Source of the DNA: Mortierella sp. BCC40632
Lineage: Eukaryota > Mortierellomycota > Mortierellomycetes > Mortierellales > Mortierellaceae
Direction of reading: 5' to 3'
Assembly: GCA_011634665.1 (NCBI GenBank)
Contig: WAEK01000025.1
Location: forward strand, 329,501-393,500
DNA: 64,000 nt
In this document: positions 35,473 to 47,158 of the stretch, piece by piece
How the letters are laid out: every line of letters begins with the position of its first letter
How positions within the stretch are numbered: the first letter of the stretch is position 1
The notes under the pieces: generated by a model
The model's input: the letters and a program-made list of their open reading frames with translations, nothing else
Databases searched by the model: none
Told to the model about the DNA's origin: nothing
Position numbers and translations under genes: made by a program

Positions 35473-35871
35473 ATGAAGTGTTGTTGCAATAGTAATTGAA
35501 GTTAGTACGAGAGGAACACTTCATTCGGATAATTGGTATTTGGGTCTGCCTGAGCAGGCAATGACCCGAAGCTATCATCCGTTGGATTATGGCTGAACGC
35601 CTCTAAGTCAGAATCCGTGCTAGAACGCGACGATTACCGCCTTTTCCGATATCTAGTTGAATACGAATAGGTCTTCGGGCCCTGAGTCATACTACGTGGG
35701 GAGGTCTTGCATGGCGGAAAGGCTGTGTGAGGCACCTGCTAATGTTAATTTCAAATATTGGAAGAGATAAATCCATTGCAGACGACTTTAATTGAACAGG
35801 GTATTGTAAGCAGTCGAGTAGCCTTGTTGCTACGAGCTGCTGAGATTAAGCCCATTGTTCTACAGATTTGT
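35301..35871 (+). rRNA. 28S rRNA 3'-terminal fragment, copy 3
   Basis: 571 bp, almost identical to copy 1, from AACTGGCTTG to CAGATTTGT, with about 85 bp of shared ETS-like sequence after it (to about 35950). The sarcin-ricin loop is intact. The upstream junction is at the same 28S base although the leader here is diverged. Confidence 0.9.
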
Positions 35872-36279
35872 ATGTTTCGACATACCATTCTTCTTCTTCT
35901 TTTATCCTTTCTGATGATTAGCTTGCTGCGTGAAGATCAGAGAGAGATTTTCGTCTTGTGAAAAAAAAAATCACAGAGTTAAGGTGAGGGGGAGGAGGGG
36001 GAGGAGAGGGGAGAAGGAGGGGAGAAGGAGTGAGTGAGGGAGGGAGAGAGTGGGTGTTTGTCTGGATAAGTAGTGAGATGGAAGGGACAACCCAAATGGG
36101 GTTGACATGAAGTGCTTGGTCAACAAAGGGAGATCAATTTCATGCGACCTGAAGCTAAACTAAATGAAAACTTGCTTGTTCTGTATGAATCTGCTTTTCT
36201 TTGCATGATCCTTTTTGCTAGAAGAAATTCAGAATCTTGAATCCTATCTTACTACAACCAACAGGAGTTCTAATGGCTC

Positions 36280-36515
36280 TTATTCCTCTTTCCTGATAGA
36301 GGCAAAAATGTCGTTATGATATTTCAATTCGAACGCTGCTTCGCTCCATTGCTTCAGTCGATGAAGTGCAATTGAAGTCCAGTCCTGACCAGCTGGGCCA
36401 AGATATGTTGCATTCCCTTCTGTTGGTAAGCTATCAATCTCGAAAGCTATCCTGCTGCGTGAGATCAAAATGGTTGTTTTTGGCTTGCGAGCTCGTCGCA
36501 CAAGCCTATTGAAGG
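36280..36515 (-). pseudogene. UCH-type deubiquitinase C-terminal fragment
   Basis: The minus strand encodes FEIDSLPTEGNATYLGPAGQ, then DWTSIALHRLKQWSEAAFEL and a stop at 36280. This is the Asp-containing C-terminal part of the same UCH family as 13059-15022, with the frame intact where copy A has slipped. Upstream it runs into a GA-rich repeat, so the Cys and His parts are missing. The flank between it and 28S copy 3 is homologous to the flank between 28S copy 1 and UCH copy A (36110-36280 against 12880-13060), which means a duplicated segment. Confidence 0.7.
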
Positions 36516-36524
36516 CGAGAGAAG

Positions 36525-36544
36525 GTAGGTGAGAGAGAGAGAGA

Positions 36545-36589
<45 letters not shown>

Positions 36590-36725
36590 AGGGAGGGAGG
36601 GAGGGGAGGGAGGGAGGGGGGGGGAGAAAGAGGGGGCAGGTGAGAGAGGGGGCAGAGAGAGAGAGAGAGGGTCGATGAGAGAGAATGAGAGTGAGAGATA
36701 GTGAGAGAGGGTGAGAGGAGAGCAA
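36525..36725. repeat. GA/GGGA-rich low-complexity tract
   Basis: (GA)n, GGGA and GGAG repeats on the plus strand give Ser/Leu/Pro-rich artefact ORFs on the minus strand. It truncates the UCH fragment. Confidence 0.95.
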
Positions 36726-36737
36726 CAAAGGGCATGA

Positions 36738-36860
36738 CTTTGCTCCTGGGAATTTGGTCCGCACCTCAATGGGATCCTAGACCCTCAAGATTTGGTCATT
36801 CAATGATTTTGGGGATTCTGAGTGGGTGAAATGCTGTTTCCGACACGGCACCCAAGTTTA
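36738..36860. repeat. Dispersed repeat with GAATTTGGTCCGCA and GTGAAATGCTGTTTC, copy 1
   Basis: Shares with 53440-53715 the words GAATTTGGTCCGCA, GGGTTCCTAGACC-like and AGGTGAAATGCTGTTTC, then CACGGC(A/T)CCCAAGT. In both places it lies downstream of a 28S cassette. At 53699 a 55-codon ORF beginning MAPKSIKKTSERLS follows; here the frame is open only briefly. Confidence 0.5.
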
Positions 36861-36957
36861 GGACTGGTAAAATTATGGAGAGTGATGTGCAGAGAGCACA
36901 GGGCCCTTGAAATGGGGGATGGATCGGGAGGAGGATGGGATGGTACTCTTATCAAGC

Positions 36958-37260
36958 CTTTTTTTTTTTTTTTTTTTTTTTGGAGAACTGAGGGTTCTCG
37001 CAGATTGATTTAACCAGATCAAAATGGGTAGGATGTGTATTACCCTGCCCTAAATTTGCCTTTGTAATCAAAGGATCGCCACTGATGTGTGATGATCCTT
37101 TGAAACAAAGGATCGCCCTTTATTTAAATTAATCGCCAATGTAAAAGTATAAAATGACTTGCACCCTCTCACTCCCCCCTGTCCCAACCTTTCCCTCCTA
37201 CCGCATCTCCCTTCCCTGTCCTCTTTACCCTCCTTTTCCCACCCACACCCCCTTCTCTCT
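36958..37260. other. Poly-T and C/T-rich flank of UCH copy B
   Basis: A poly-T (36959-36980), GATCCTTTG direct repeats (37066-37120) and a C/T-rich stretch up to the ATG at 37272. No other gene is seen. Confidence 0.4.
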
Positions 37261-37271
37261 TCCTCCTCATA

Positions 37272-39312
37272 ATGTCATCTGTAACCTCGTACTGGACAAT
37301 TTACGTTCGCTATCAGCGGGGAGGGCCAAGCCAGATCCGCTCACATTTCACCAGGAGACTTTTGAGAGAATTCCCAGACAATGCATCAGCACGAAATCGA
37401 ATCATGGCAGTTGTCAACGATGCAATTGCCACAAATGCCAGGGATGGACACGAGGCTTATAAGATACGAATCCACAACATACTTCAACAAGCCAGGACTC
37501 TGCAAACTTCACAAGACGCAATCGCCTCGCCTGCCGAGGTACGACAACACCATGAAAACCTTTCTCATGCTCTCATGCTGCGAATGATGCAAGCGCTAAA
37601 CCCCATCTTGTCAAGAACAGCCGATCCGCCTCTGCTGGGTCAAACGACAGGTGAACAGCATATTAGGCGTGTTCTGGATCTGATTCGCCGAGGGGAGATG
37701 AGGGAGGCCTTTGTCATCATTTCAAGATTTTGGTCTTTTGATGACGCAGAGCTCATTCGGCGCCAAGGCGAGCAAATCTTTGTGACCTCATTAGAACAGC
37801 CCGACGTTGGCTTGACAATAATGGAGGCTGGAGTTCAGACGCTGATTGCTGCCAATGTTCATCAACGACTAGTTAATAAGAGTCTGATGACTAGTGCTCA
37901 GCTGATGCAAAATCTTCCTGCAGAGGTGTTTTTTTTTTTTTTTTTTTTGTTGGTTCCTTGATCAAGCATCAGGAGACTTTGATATTCGAGAGCTGACTTC
38001 TTTCGCTCGTTCATGGATAACAAAGGTAGCAAGGCAGAGGATGGTCCCGGTGCCAATGCCAACGACAGAACAGCCTCAAGGCTCATGGAGGGAAGCCTAT
38101 TATGATCCACGTATGCTTCCTCTATGTTGTTTGTGTATCTGTTTTTTAGTGCCTATCATGGTGTTTGTTGGTCTACCTTTGGTAGCACTGTTTGTCGTCC
38201 TTGGGCCCGTAGTTCTAACGTTGAGTGATTGCTGCTCAAAATAAACATTTAGAAGTTGTCAATTTGTGGCTGTCGGTAGTTGGCTCTCCATTCAAGATGA
38301 CAGAAAACATTGATGTGCTGGACACTCTGTTACCTTTGCATAGTGCATATCTGGTGTGCTATTGGAACGATCTTACTCTGCGGGAAAGGATTGGCAAGCT
38401 GTATAAAACTGATGTAGCCGATATCAAGTCCGCAAGACCAAAGTTTAAGGCTCCAAAACGACCAACCCATTTCCGTTGTGCCTTGCCTCTTTACCAGCTA
38501 CAGGTACTCCTCATTCAATTGGAAGTATTAGTCTTGCTGCATGAATGCTACTCAAAGAATCAACAACTTTTTAGAGGCATCTGAGCACGAGATTCATTCC
38601 AATACATGAAATAACCCTTACACACACTCTCTTTCTCTCGCATTTCTTCGGTTCTACGCCTCATTAGGACAATGACGAGGCTTGCTGTTCCGTGAGTCTC
38701 GTAAACTTTCTCTTGAACCAGCCGCTTCAAGACCAAGGTTTTGCTCTAAAGTCGTTGTTCCAAAACATCTCCATATCGAAGAGATCAAACGTAGGCTTGA
38801 ACTTGTTGTATCGTCGCTCCGCTTTTCCCTCCCTCGTCTCTCTTGGCTTATTTAGTGTTTCTCAAAACTCGAGCTTTAGAATACTGAATCAATCGCGCAC
38901 GGACCTTTCATGCGGCTCGAGCCAAATTTTGAGAAACACTAGGCAAATTGTATCTGACCCCACCAGCATGCTATTCTTTTATTTTACTATTTTCTAGAGG
39001 TCCTTTGAATACGAAGTAATGGGTGACAAGACGGTTCATGCGTTGCATCATACCATACTGTCCTATCCAGACAATACCTTGGAGGAGGATACTGAGAGTG
39101 CATTACTTTGCGATGAAGAATCCTTGTATTCCAGCAGTAGTGGGAACCACATAGCTATCATTCTGAACTTTGAGGGATGTGTCTGGGAGATTGATAGCCT
39201 GGATGAGCAGGGTCCATTTTTTCTGGGCAAAACCGACCAAGACTGGACCTCTGTTGCCCGTCGTCGTTTGGAGCAATGGAGACATTACAGTACAATGGAG
39301 AGCACAAAATAA
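37272..39312 (+). CDS. UCH-type (peptidase C12-like) deubiquitinase, copy B, with helical N-terminal region
   Basis: The start is ATG 37272 (MSSVTSYWTIYVRYQRGGPS). The first exon (to about 37926) is helical with HIRRVLDLIRRGEMREAFVI, comparable to SRIRTILELASTGRLWRMAK in copy A. Later exons lie at about 37965-38112, 38300-38500, 38669-38790 and 39000-39312. The UCH core is DEACCSVSLVNFLLNQ (nucleophile Cys, like NACATQAIVSVLLN), NHIAIILNFEGCVWEIDSLD (His and Asp) and LGKTDQDWTSVARRRLEQW. Introns include a poly-T (37928-37948), a stretch near 38115-38245 that would read as membrane-like if unspliced, and a MITE (38853-38941). The frame appears usable after splicing, so the enzyme may be active; it would hydrolyse ubiquitin C-terminal bonds. 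Exon borders are approximate. Confidence 0.6.
38853..38941. mobile_element. MITE 2, 89 bp, hAT-like termini, in an intron of UCH copy B
   Basis: Inverted ends TAGTGTTTCTCAAAACTCGA and its counterpart TTTTGAGAAACACTA form a near-perfect hairpin, extended by GCTCGAG. The outer AGTGTTTCTCAA is shared with MITE 1 at 5721. No clear target duplication is seen. Confidence 0.6.
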
Positions 39313-40042
39313 ACTCGTCATGGGCCTTGCTTCCAGGAGCATCACCTCTCCCCTTGAGTCTCACGTCCACTTCTCCCTTTACCTTGTTCATCACCCTCTT
39401 CTACCACTTCCGTTCCCTCCTCACATCTATCTTCTTTCCTTGCGCGCTTTGACGTTTCTCCACCATGGGTGCAGGCTCTGTCAATTAAGGCGCATGGAAT
39501 ATGAAATGGTTGTCCACTGTATCTTGGTGGTGGGTACCAAATTTTGTAACATTACATAACGAAGAGGCTTCAGGCCTATAAAGTTGCTCAGGGACAAGGA
39601 GGGAATAAAAATCATTCTTCTCACTCATTCCTTAACCAGAACTTTGCACCAATACTCTCTTGGGCGTTTACATCAGGTGCCACGTGGGAGCTGTCGGCTT
39701 CACTGAGGGCAGGAAATATCAGAAGTCCTCGAAGTATTTATGGCTATGCGGCAGGAGATGGTAACGGATATGGTAACGAGGTGGATAGGGTAATGGTAAG
39801 CAGGGGCAGTATATGATACTGACACATAGGATATCGGTAAGACAACCAAGAATCAAGGCAGAAGAAAGCAAGAGGCAATCACAGCTGAACATCAAGCGCT
39901 ATTTATGCAGTTTTTTATTCTGTGCAGTATGGAAGGGTCCCAGCGGGCTGTTGGCTATTCTGCTGACATCAGAAAGAATTCATGCGGTTTACATTTGTAA
40001 GTTTGCTAAGAATGAGAGAGCAAGATATTTTTTGTACTTGAT
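39313..40042. other. Intergenic, no gene seen
   Basis: C/T-rich sequence (39340-39470) and GGTAACG/GGTAATG repeats (39758-39800). No supported coding sequence. Confidence 0.4.
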
Positions 40043-42206
40043 CTAATGGTGATCATGATTATCAAGGTGCGACTTGTCCTTTTTGGTGCTGCCAATGGAC
40101 AAAGAACGAGAACGTTCAAAGAATGGGCGTGTTGTGGGTGTTAGGTTGGTGGGTCGAGGCCTGAATATATCGGGCAGGGACTGATCCTTCTTGGGCGGCG
40201 TCCTCAGATACGGCTGCACATCAACATCATCCAGGATGTTCTATTGAAAGTCAAAATATTGAAATGTATATCAATAACTGCATAGCTCAGTCAAATGCAA
40301 GAGTATCACGCAGCTCTTTCTGAGCTAGCCATTACCTTAAAAGTGCGAAGGAGCTGCAGGCATTGGAGAGTACAACCACTGTCATAATGGTCTCGTGGAA
40401 GATAGGCTGTGGAAACATCCTGCCATACATAGATTACCAACATGGAAGGACATCTGGTACAGATTCATCTGGTACCCTGCAGTATAAAAGTATTGAACAG
40501 TACGTCAAAGACAAGGCTTTAGTAACTAAATCTCATTTCACAACACCTGATCCTAGACAAATTTCACGTACCAAAAACATGCAAGCACGCGACGTTCGTA
40601 ATTTTGCGGCCCTGGTGCAGGTGATTATCGATGCAGTCCTTTGCGAATCCCGCTAACGCCCAAACATCTTCAAGAAAGTAACGTTGGTTACGATCCTCCC
40701 GGGGTGGTTTGAGTTCCACATATCCTAGCTCATAGCAGTCCTTCGTGATTGTGCGTCCGGCTTTAGGGCCAAGTGGTCGCCTCCTCTTCGATCCCCTGAT
40801 CCTTTGGATTTACGGTTCGCCCAGTGCAGCTCGAAATGGCGATGGTTTCCTGGAAAGACGCTTGTCATCAATGTATCAAAGGTGGAGTGGGCGTGACTGT
40901 CTTCATTCTTTTGCAACCCTACCGACACATATTTCCTTGGGAGCTTTTTACAACTACATGGTTGTCCAAGAGAAAAAGAAAAGATAAATTAGTTGCTTTG
41001 TATGGACCATTCATCCCTCGTCATTCTCTACAGGACAACATACACTTGTTGAAAAAGGATCAAAAGATCGTCCTGCTCCCTCGTCTCCGTTGCTCGTGAT
41101 TTGATCCAGCCCGTGGTAGCCATTTCTTGATCGAGATCGTAGCAGAACATCACCAGCTCTTTGGATATCTGCTGAACGGGTACACTCAGCGCTTCTTGCA
41201 CACTAGCACATGATTTATCCGACACGCCAGGTAAGTCTTGACACGTGTGCCATATGAAATTGGCTGCCCTAATGAAGACAAGAGCCAATAAATTTCAGCA
41301 AATAATGTGGGCTACATTGTGGAATAGCATGGCGACATTCCCCTGGCCTTACAGAAAGAGTGGGAGCAGCTGCAGATTTATCTTCTTGCTCAAATCGTTG
41401 ACAACCTCAGCCGACTCCAACTGCAACTGCGAGAATGCTGGACCAATGTCGATGCCTCCCAGAAACACAGCTGACAGAGGATCCTTCGTAGGATCGAAAA
41501 AGGTATGAGCGGAGACCGCGGATGCCTTCCCGCCTGACGACGACGATGATGTTGTGATAGCGATGGTGGCACTGGCAGAAATGGTAGATGCCGTGTCACT
41601 TTCTTCACCACTAGGTGGGCCATAGTTATCCTGCTTCCTCTTCTCGGGTGATGGTGATGCCGATGACTCTGACGGCACATACTCCGTATCAGACTCTGTA
41701 ATACTTGGTGCAGATTCTGCATCGGTACTTGCATCGAGGAATGGGCTGTACACTAAATGAAGTCATAGAACAGTTAGTAAAAAGCCACTTACAACTTTAC
41801 AAGTCGGCTTTCACTTTTTCTTACCCGTTGTTCCTTTATCTACAGCATTAAACGCATGCCGAGCTTTCAAGCGAGAGGACCGAACCAGGCGTTTTGCAGT
41901 TTCGTTAGCGGCGTCATCAGCCTCACCAACAAGATCCGAATCGGCCTTTCTCTTTCACCAGTACGATGCCAGCAAGCCATCCTTCTTGCTCTTATCGTAT
42001 TTCTTCCGCAAGACCTTGGCTGCATTGACGAACTTCAGGCGGTCACTGTTGGCGAGAGCCTGGATGCCTGCCAGCCATGTGCTTTCTGCGCTTCCCTGGT
42101 GAAGACTTGTGACATGGTCGAAGAATTGGAAATGATTCGCCTTTTCGAAATCTTTCACTGTAGTAAAGAACGCCTTCAAGTCCTTATTCATTTTAATCGA
42201 ATCCAT
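40043..42206 (-). pseudogene. PD-(D/E)XK nuclease-like protein 3, 1-bp deletion at the active site
   Basis: The start is ATG 42206 (MDSIKMNKDLKAFF). A Ser/Pro/Glu linker with KRKQDNYGPPSGEE follows (41750-41540), then a helical part (FIWHTCQDLPGVSDKS, 41250-41100) and the nuclease part. There KNEDSHAHSTFDTLMTSVFP and WANRKSKGSG lead to LKPD (about 40757), but the frame slips by one base immediately after the Asp. The other frame continues YELGYVELKPPRED (E-x-K) and LEDVWALAGFAKDCIDNHL. Protein 4 has the same motifs in one frame. The last exon (40043-40235) reads NILDDVDVQPYLRTPPKKDQ and ends in a basic tail. Otherwise it is well preserved, so the loss is recent or an indel error. Confidence 0.6.
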
Positions 42207-42460
42207 GTTGAGTGTAAAATGGTGTTGAGCGTGGGTGCAGATGATGTTGGGCAGGGGTGCAATGGTTGCTTGTACTGTAGAGTCGACAGGCGGATTAGCT
42301 ATCTACTACGACGGATTGCCTGATAAAAGAAAAATGCTCAGGAAGTAGTAGAGTTGGAGTGAGAATTCAATTAGGTAGACACACGTGGAGAAAGTGGTAG
42401 AAATAAATAACGGGCACCTGCCATTGAGTTCTTTGCCAGGGAACACATTGATGGCATTTT

Positions 42461-42795
42461 CTTAGTCTGCGTCTCCTGATAATCTCTCCCAGCTCTTGCA
42501 ATTAACGAATGATAAGAGAGATTGTCGCTCACCAGGGATGATCACACCCAAACCTACACATTATACGTTGTAGGATAGCTGACAAAGAAGTGGGCCCGAT
42601 TAGACGGTGCCAAACTGCGGACAGTTCGACCAGAAACGATCTACGCCATCAACTGTTAATGACTGCAAGCAAGTCTTGACCATGCTTCCTGATAATCTTT
42701 CCCGTTCTCTTGCAATTGATGAGAGAGGGGAGAGATTGTCGCTCACCAGGATGAACACACCAACACCTGCACAAAATACGTTGTAGGGTGGCTGT
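42461..42795. repeat. Direct repeats of about 120 bp, 215 bp apart
   Basis: TCCTGATAATCTCTCCC ... GAGATTGTCGCTCACCAGG ... ACGTTGTAGGATAGCTG (about 42470-42585) recurs as TCCTGATAATCTTTCCC ... TACGTTGTAGGGTGGCTG (42686-42793). Non-coding. Confidence 0.7.
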
Positions 42796-42856
42796 CAAGG
42801 CGGAACAGTGCCGTAAAAACACAAGTGCAGGGAAAGTACTTACTTTTGTGAGCAAG

Positions 42857-43045
<189 letters not shown>

Positions 43046-43542
43046 GAGGGGTGAGGATGTGAGTGGAGCATCAAAAGGTGGGCGCGGCGCAGGAGCAAAC
43101 AAGCCACCATGATATCACCGATTTCTCACTGCAGATGCTGCACTCCTTCCCACGCATCTCCATCAACCTTGCAGCTCCTTCTGTCCACCAACCACTTTCT
43201 CTGTCTCCGCCATGCGCTCTCCCTTTCCTCGTCACTTTGCAATGTCCCTCTCCTCACTCATTTCCTCTCATCTCCTCCCTTGCTTTGATCGCTCGCACGC
43301 TCTCTTTTGACCTTACTTTTTCGTTTGTCTTTGCTCTCTTTCTTTTTTGCCACCATTTCCACATTTGCATCGTCTTTGCCACCGTTCTCACGCCTTTTCG
43401 TCCCTTTAGTTTTCCTTTTTAATCCCACCCTTCTCTCTTCTTTTCCTTCATCCTTCGCTTTCTCTACATCTCGCACCTTCTTAGCAACTCTCACTCACTC
43501 TTTTACAGACATCACCTACCCCTCTTATCCTTCTTTTCACTA
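43046..43542 (+). promoter_or_regulatory. 5' flank of CRN4, conserved with CRN3
   Basis: Carries AAGCCACCATGATATCACCG (43101-43120) about 440 bp before ATG 43543, then the shared C/T-rich stretch with GCCACCATTTCCACATTTGC. Nearly identical to the CRN3 flank. Confidence 0.55.
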
Positions 43543-44599
43543 ATGCTTCGTAACACCATGACTGACAGCTCCATCACTCTGTTCTGTCTTGTTGATGGAG
43601 AGGCTAATGCGTTTTCGGTCGAGATTGAATCTGCAAGGACCGTTGATGCTCTCAAAGACGCCATCAAAGCCAAGATTCCTGATACATTCAATGGAGTTGA
43701 TGCCAAGGACCTCACCCTCTGGCACGTCTCTGTCCCTGTTCCGCCCAAGAAGGCCCGCAAAGAAGTCTGGCTGGCTGATGTCACGTCAAAAGAAGAGCTC
43801 GATGAGACAGACGACATTGCCGACGTCTTTCTTGAGGCACCACCCAAGAAGACAATCCACATCATTGTCCAGCGCCCTCCTCCTCAAGGTAATGAGATGC
43901 GTCTTGTTGATTGTCCTGTCAGCATGAGTTTATTCAATAGGCTAACCTAACTCTCTCTCATTTCTAGCCCATGCACCTGCGCTTTCTCGCTCATTGACAC
44001 CACTTCCTAGTTACCATTCGGATGGTTCTCGTCCTAGTACGCCACTGTCTGGTATGAGTTCAATCGTGCTCTGTTGTCTTTGCTCTCTCTCTTTTTTTTT
44101 TTTTTTTTTTTTTTTTGTGGTTCTAACACCATACCCTTTCTCATGCAACTAGGTGACCTCCATGCGGACATCAAAAAGATCACGGAGAAGTTCTTTGCGC
44201 CAGGACCAATTGTCGATTTTCTCGATGCGTTTGTGAAGGGCAAAGGGGCACTACCTATTACTTCAGGGCCAATTCATGGTTTACCAAGAGCATGGCGTCG
44301 TGGATTCGGCATACCTCCTGAAAATCGCCCCAGCCTATTATTCGTGGATCTCCCCGATCCATCCACCCCTGAATCTGTCTCAAGGAATCTTGCATCAGGG
44401 TCCATTCTGGATATGGTAAAAGAAAACAACCGTCCACTTATCCCAGGTAGGCCTCATCCATTTTTATCATCTTTTGATTTGATGCTCAGTAGTTCGTCTC
44501 TAATTGCCGCATTCTCTTTGCTTAGTGTTCGGCGTTAGCGGATGCGGGAAAACGCGTGCGGTCATTGAGCTCCTGTCTCAACACTGGGGTCCTGTGTAA
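43543..44599 (+). pseudogene. CRN4: Crinkler-type gene truncated after Walker A
   Basis: Exons 43543-43888, 43968-44051, 44153-44446 and 44526-44599. The header is nearly identical to CRN1 and CRN3. The NTPase part has VFGVSGCGKTRAVIELLSQH, then leaves the family after QHWG with PV and a TAA at 44597. A GTAAGTCC splice-donor-like word sits at the break, but no matching downstream exon is found before the 3' end of the PD-(D/E)XK gene at 44912. Here Walker A is not split; the intron lies just before VFGVSG. The upstream NTPase residues (ALPITSGPIHGLPRAW) resemble neither CRN3 nor CRN5 closely, so the gene combines a common header with a different NTPase lineage. It would make only a header and a partial P-loop. 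Confidence 0.8.
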
Positions 44600-44911
44600 G
44601 TCCCCGAATCATCTTGATAGAGGAGCACAGGATAGAGGTTAGAAAGGATATTAATTAGATCCCCATATCCTTGGCTACTTTTTGGCAAAAGGCATGGAGG
44701 AAATCGCCCCAATTAAGAATGGACACCTCAAAGATCGGGGCTCAATCGCTAAACGGAAACCTCACTTTTCTTTGACGTCCAGGTATTTTATGTTAATTCA
44801 AGGGAGCTATTCTGTTTCCTGACGCACTGGGGGTGTTGCATTTGACAACTGCGCGAGAGTGCTATAGTGATGTAGAGTGGGAGACAGGTGTCAACTGTGT
44901 ACTTCTGGGAG
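44600..44911. other. Junction between CRN4 break and PD-(D/E)XK gene 4
   Basis: Non-coding, with no similarity seen to the missing CRN exons. It marks the rearrangement breakpoint; the two genes are tail to tail. Confidence 0.45.
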
Positions 44912-47158
44912 CTACGTGACAATAGAAGTAGTGAGCGACAACGAAGTCCTAGGAAAGAAAGGTCGGCTGGAGGGCGACACGTTTGTGGGCCGTGGGAGCT
45001 GATCATACGGCAACAAATCCTCTGTCTCAGAGCGTGACTGTGTCCTGCCGTACTGGCGCATATCCAAATCGTCCAGTATATGCTATTGCCATTGCAAAAT
45101 GAAAGGAGGGTGCGTTAAGCCTCTGCCACATCTTACAGTTTTAGAGAATATTCGCATACTTCTCATTTGAAGGTGCTGTTTACTTTTAAAGTTCTGAAGG
45201 TCTCGACGCACTGGATCATGCCTCCTAGGTCTTGAAGGTCTCGTGGAAGGTAGCATGTAGCGACCTGGTGCAAGATATACAATCCTGAGACAAACTTCAT
45301 AACGTACAGGGTCACCTTGTGACCTAAGATGACAATGCAACGCAGAGCAACACACATAATTAGTGAGCGCATGCTGACAAACCTGACTTTCAGGAAAAAA
45401 ATGTTAGCTGGTCCATCATACCAAACACCTGAACGAGAGGAACCAACTTGACAGATCGACGGGCGCTAAGGTTAGAGTCAATGCAGTCCTTGGCAAAAGA
45501 CGACAGATTCCAGAGGTCTTCTAAATACTTGGATTGGCACCTATCATCTTTTGGGCCTTTAACTTCCAAGTATGCAACCTCAAAGTCTTCTTTGGTGATC
45601 GTACCGTCTGGCTTCAGAGGCTCCCCTCTACGGAGCTTGCTCGCCTCGGACGGGCGATTAGCCCAGATCATTTCGTACGGTGCTCGTCCCTCTGGAAACA
45701 GCTGTGTGACAATGACATCTAGGACTCCGTGAGCATGACTATCTTCGTTCTTGAACACCCACGGCATCGCCTCCACCGATAATTTGTTCGCTCTATGTCA
45801 GCAACAGAGACAAGGGAGTTAAAGGCGACGTTAGTCTGTTGTAATGAAATTATTGGCATAAGACAGCAGAATATTATCTATTACAGAGTCTGGAACAACT
45901 GGATGATGTGCTCATCGCCGTCTTCTGCTAGTCGGGATCGAATCCTGCCCGCGTCTGACAGTTCTCGCCCAAGATCAATACATAGGCGGACCTCGCTGGG
46001 AGAAAGTCTGACCTTCGAGACTTCAATGGAGTTGCAAATGGATTGGCGAATATCCTCACTCATACCAGGCAAGGCAGTGGCGGTGTGCCAGATGTAGTTG
46101 CCGGCACTAGTTTCAAAAGGGAGAGAGTGAAATTCTGGTCGCACAGTTCAAAGACAGGACATGATAAAAGCACGCGACCATTCTTTGAACTTACAGGAAT
46201 AAATGCACATTGGAGACCTTAACTTTTTCGGAACCGTCGTTAATAATTTCTTCCGCATGGGCCTGAAGCACCTTGAACGCTTTACCGACATCAAAGCCTT
46301 CCAGCCTGAGATAGATCGGTAATGCCTTAGATGCATCGAAGATGATCCTGCTGGTGGAGTGCTTGGTAACATTCGCTTCTGTAGGTGTTATTGATCCTGT
46401 TGTGCCTGTCGAGGCTGTGGCTGCCGGGTTTGAGGTGTCTGTTGGTATGACGGCAGAACGTTTGTTGGTTTTCTTCTTTTTTTTCTTTTGAGATGCTCTC
46501 TCCTCCAATACCGAGGTCGCATCTTGTTCCTGAGCCCGCTTGTGATTAGATGGGTGCAAAAGAGCGTTTTCCTGAGAGGTCGGTGTGCTGATGGCTGTGT
46601 CGAGCGAAGTCGGCTTTGACGAATCATCTTAAGAGAAAATTAAAGCAGCTCATGTGTAAATGCTCAGCATGGCTCTAGGTAATTAAAACAAGGGTAGGTA
46701 ACTTAAATCAACGAGGGAAACGTACCTCTGTCTAGGTCACGTTCCAGAGCCGACTGCGCCTCGAACTCGCTTGTCATGTCAGCTACCTGGGATTTCAGCT
46801 GTCGATGGGCGAAGGGACGGAGATCCCGCTTGTACTGGCGCTAAATGAGAAACAGAGTTGAGGTGAATGCATTACGTAATCGAGTTTGGATTCTACTTGA
46901 AGAATGGGTATATGGTCTGCTTACATCCTGGATAGCATCATGCCAGCTCTCCATGCGTTTCTTGCGCGAAAACTTCGAGATGCGGTTCCTAATGCTCGTG
47001 CCCCTCTCGCCTAATTTTCTCAGCACATCCTGCGCCGCGCCAGTCCAGAGATCATCGAGAGCCTCAGCATCAGATGTGTCAGCCAAGATGCCCCACTGCT
47101 TCAGGGAAAATAAACCATCACGAATCTGACGCATGTAGGCAATCTGTCTATCATTCAT
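44912..47158 (-). CDS. PD-(D/E)XK nuclease-like protein 4 (multi-exon)
   Basis: The first ATG is 47158 (MNDRQIAYMRQIRDGLFSLK). The N-terminal exon is helical (to about 46930). A coiled exon (about 46840-46730) is followed by a Ser/Thr/Lys linker (46620-46350) and a helical part with LEGFDVGKAFKVLQAHAEEI (46310-46250). Then come GNYIWHTATALPGMSEDIRQ (46100-46040) and the nuclease exon (45776-45420): WVFKNEDSHAHGVLDVIV, LKPDGTITKEDFEVAYLEVK (D...E-x-K), YLEDLWNLSSFAKDCID. The last exon (44912-45085) reads HILDDLDMRQYGRT and ends TSIVT. It is a close paralogue of protein 3 and retains the active-site frame. PD-(D/E)XK membership is inferred from motif spacing. It could cut nucleic acid. Confidence 0.6.

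Noticed and set aside
36465..36769. Ser/Leu/Pro-rich ORFs over GA repeats (also near 42743 and 57975)
   Set aside because: Products of microsatellites with no codon structure.
38041..38244. Membrane protein ORF (CLCICFLVPIMVFVGLPLVA)
   Set aside because: It starts in a UCH copy B exon and runs into a probable intron after a GTATGC donor; hydrophobic reading of a T-rich intron.
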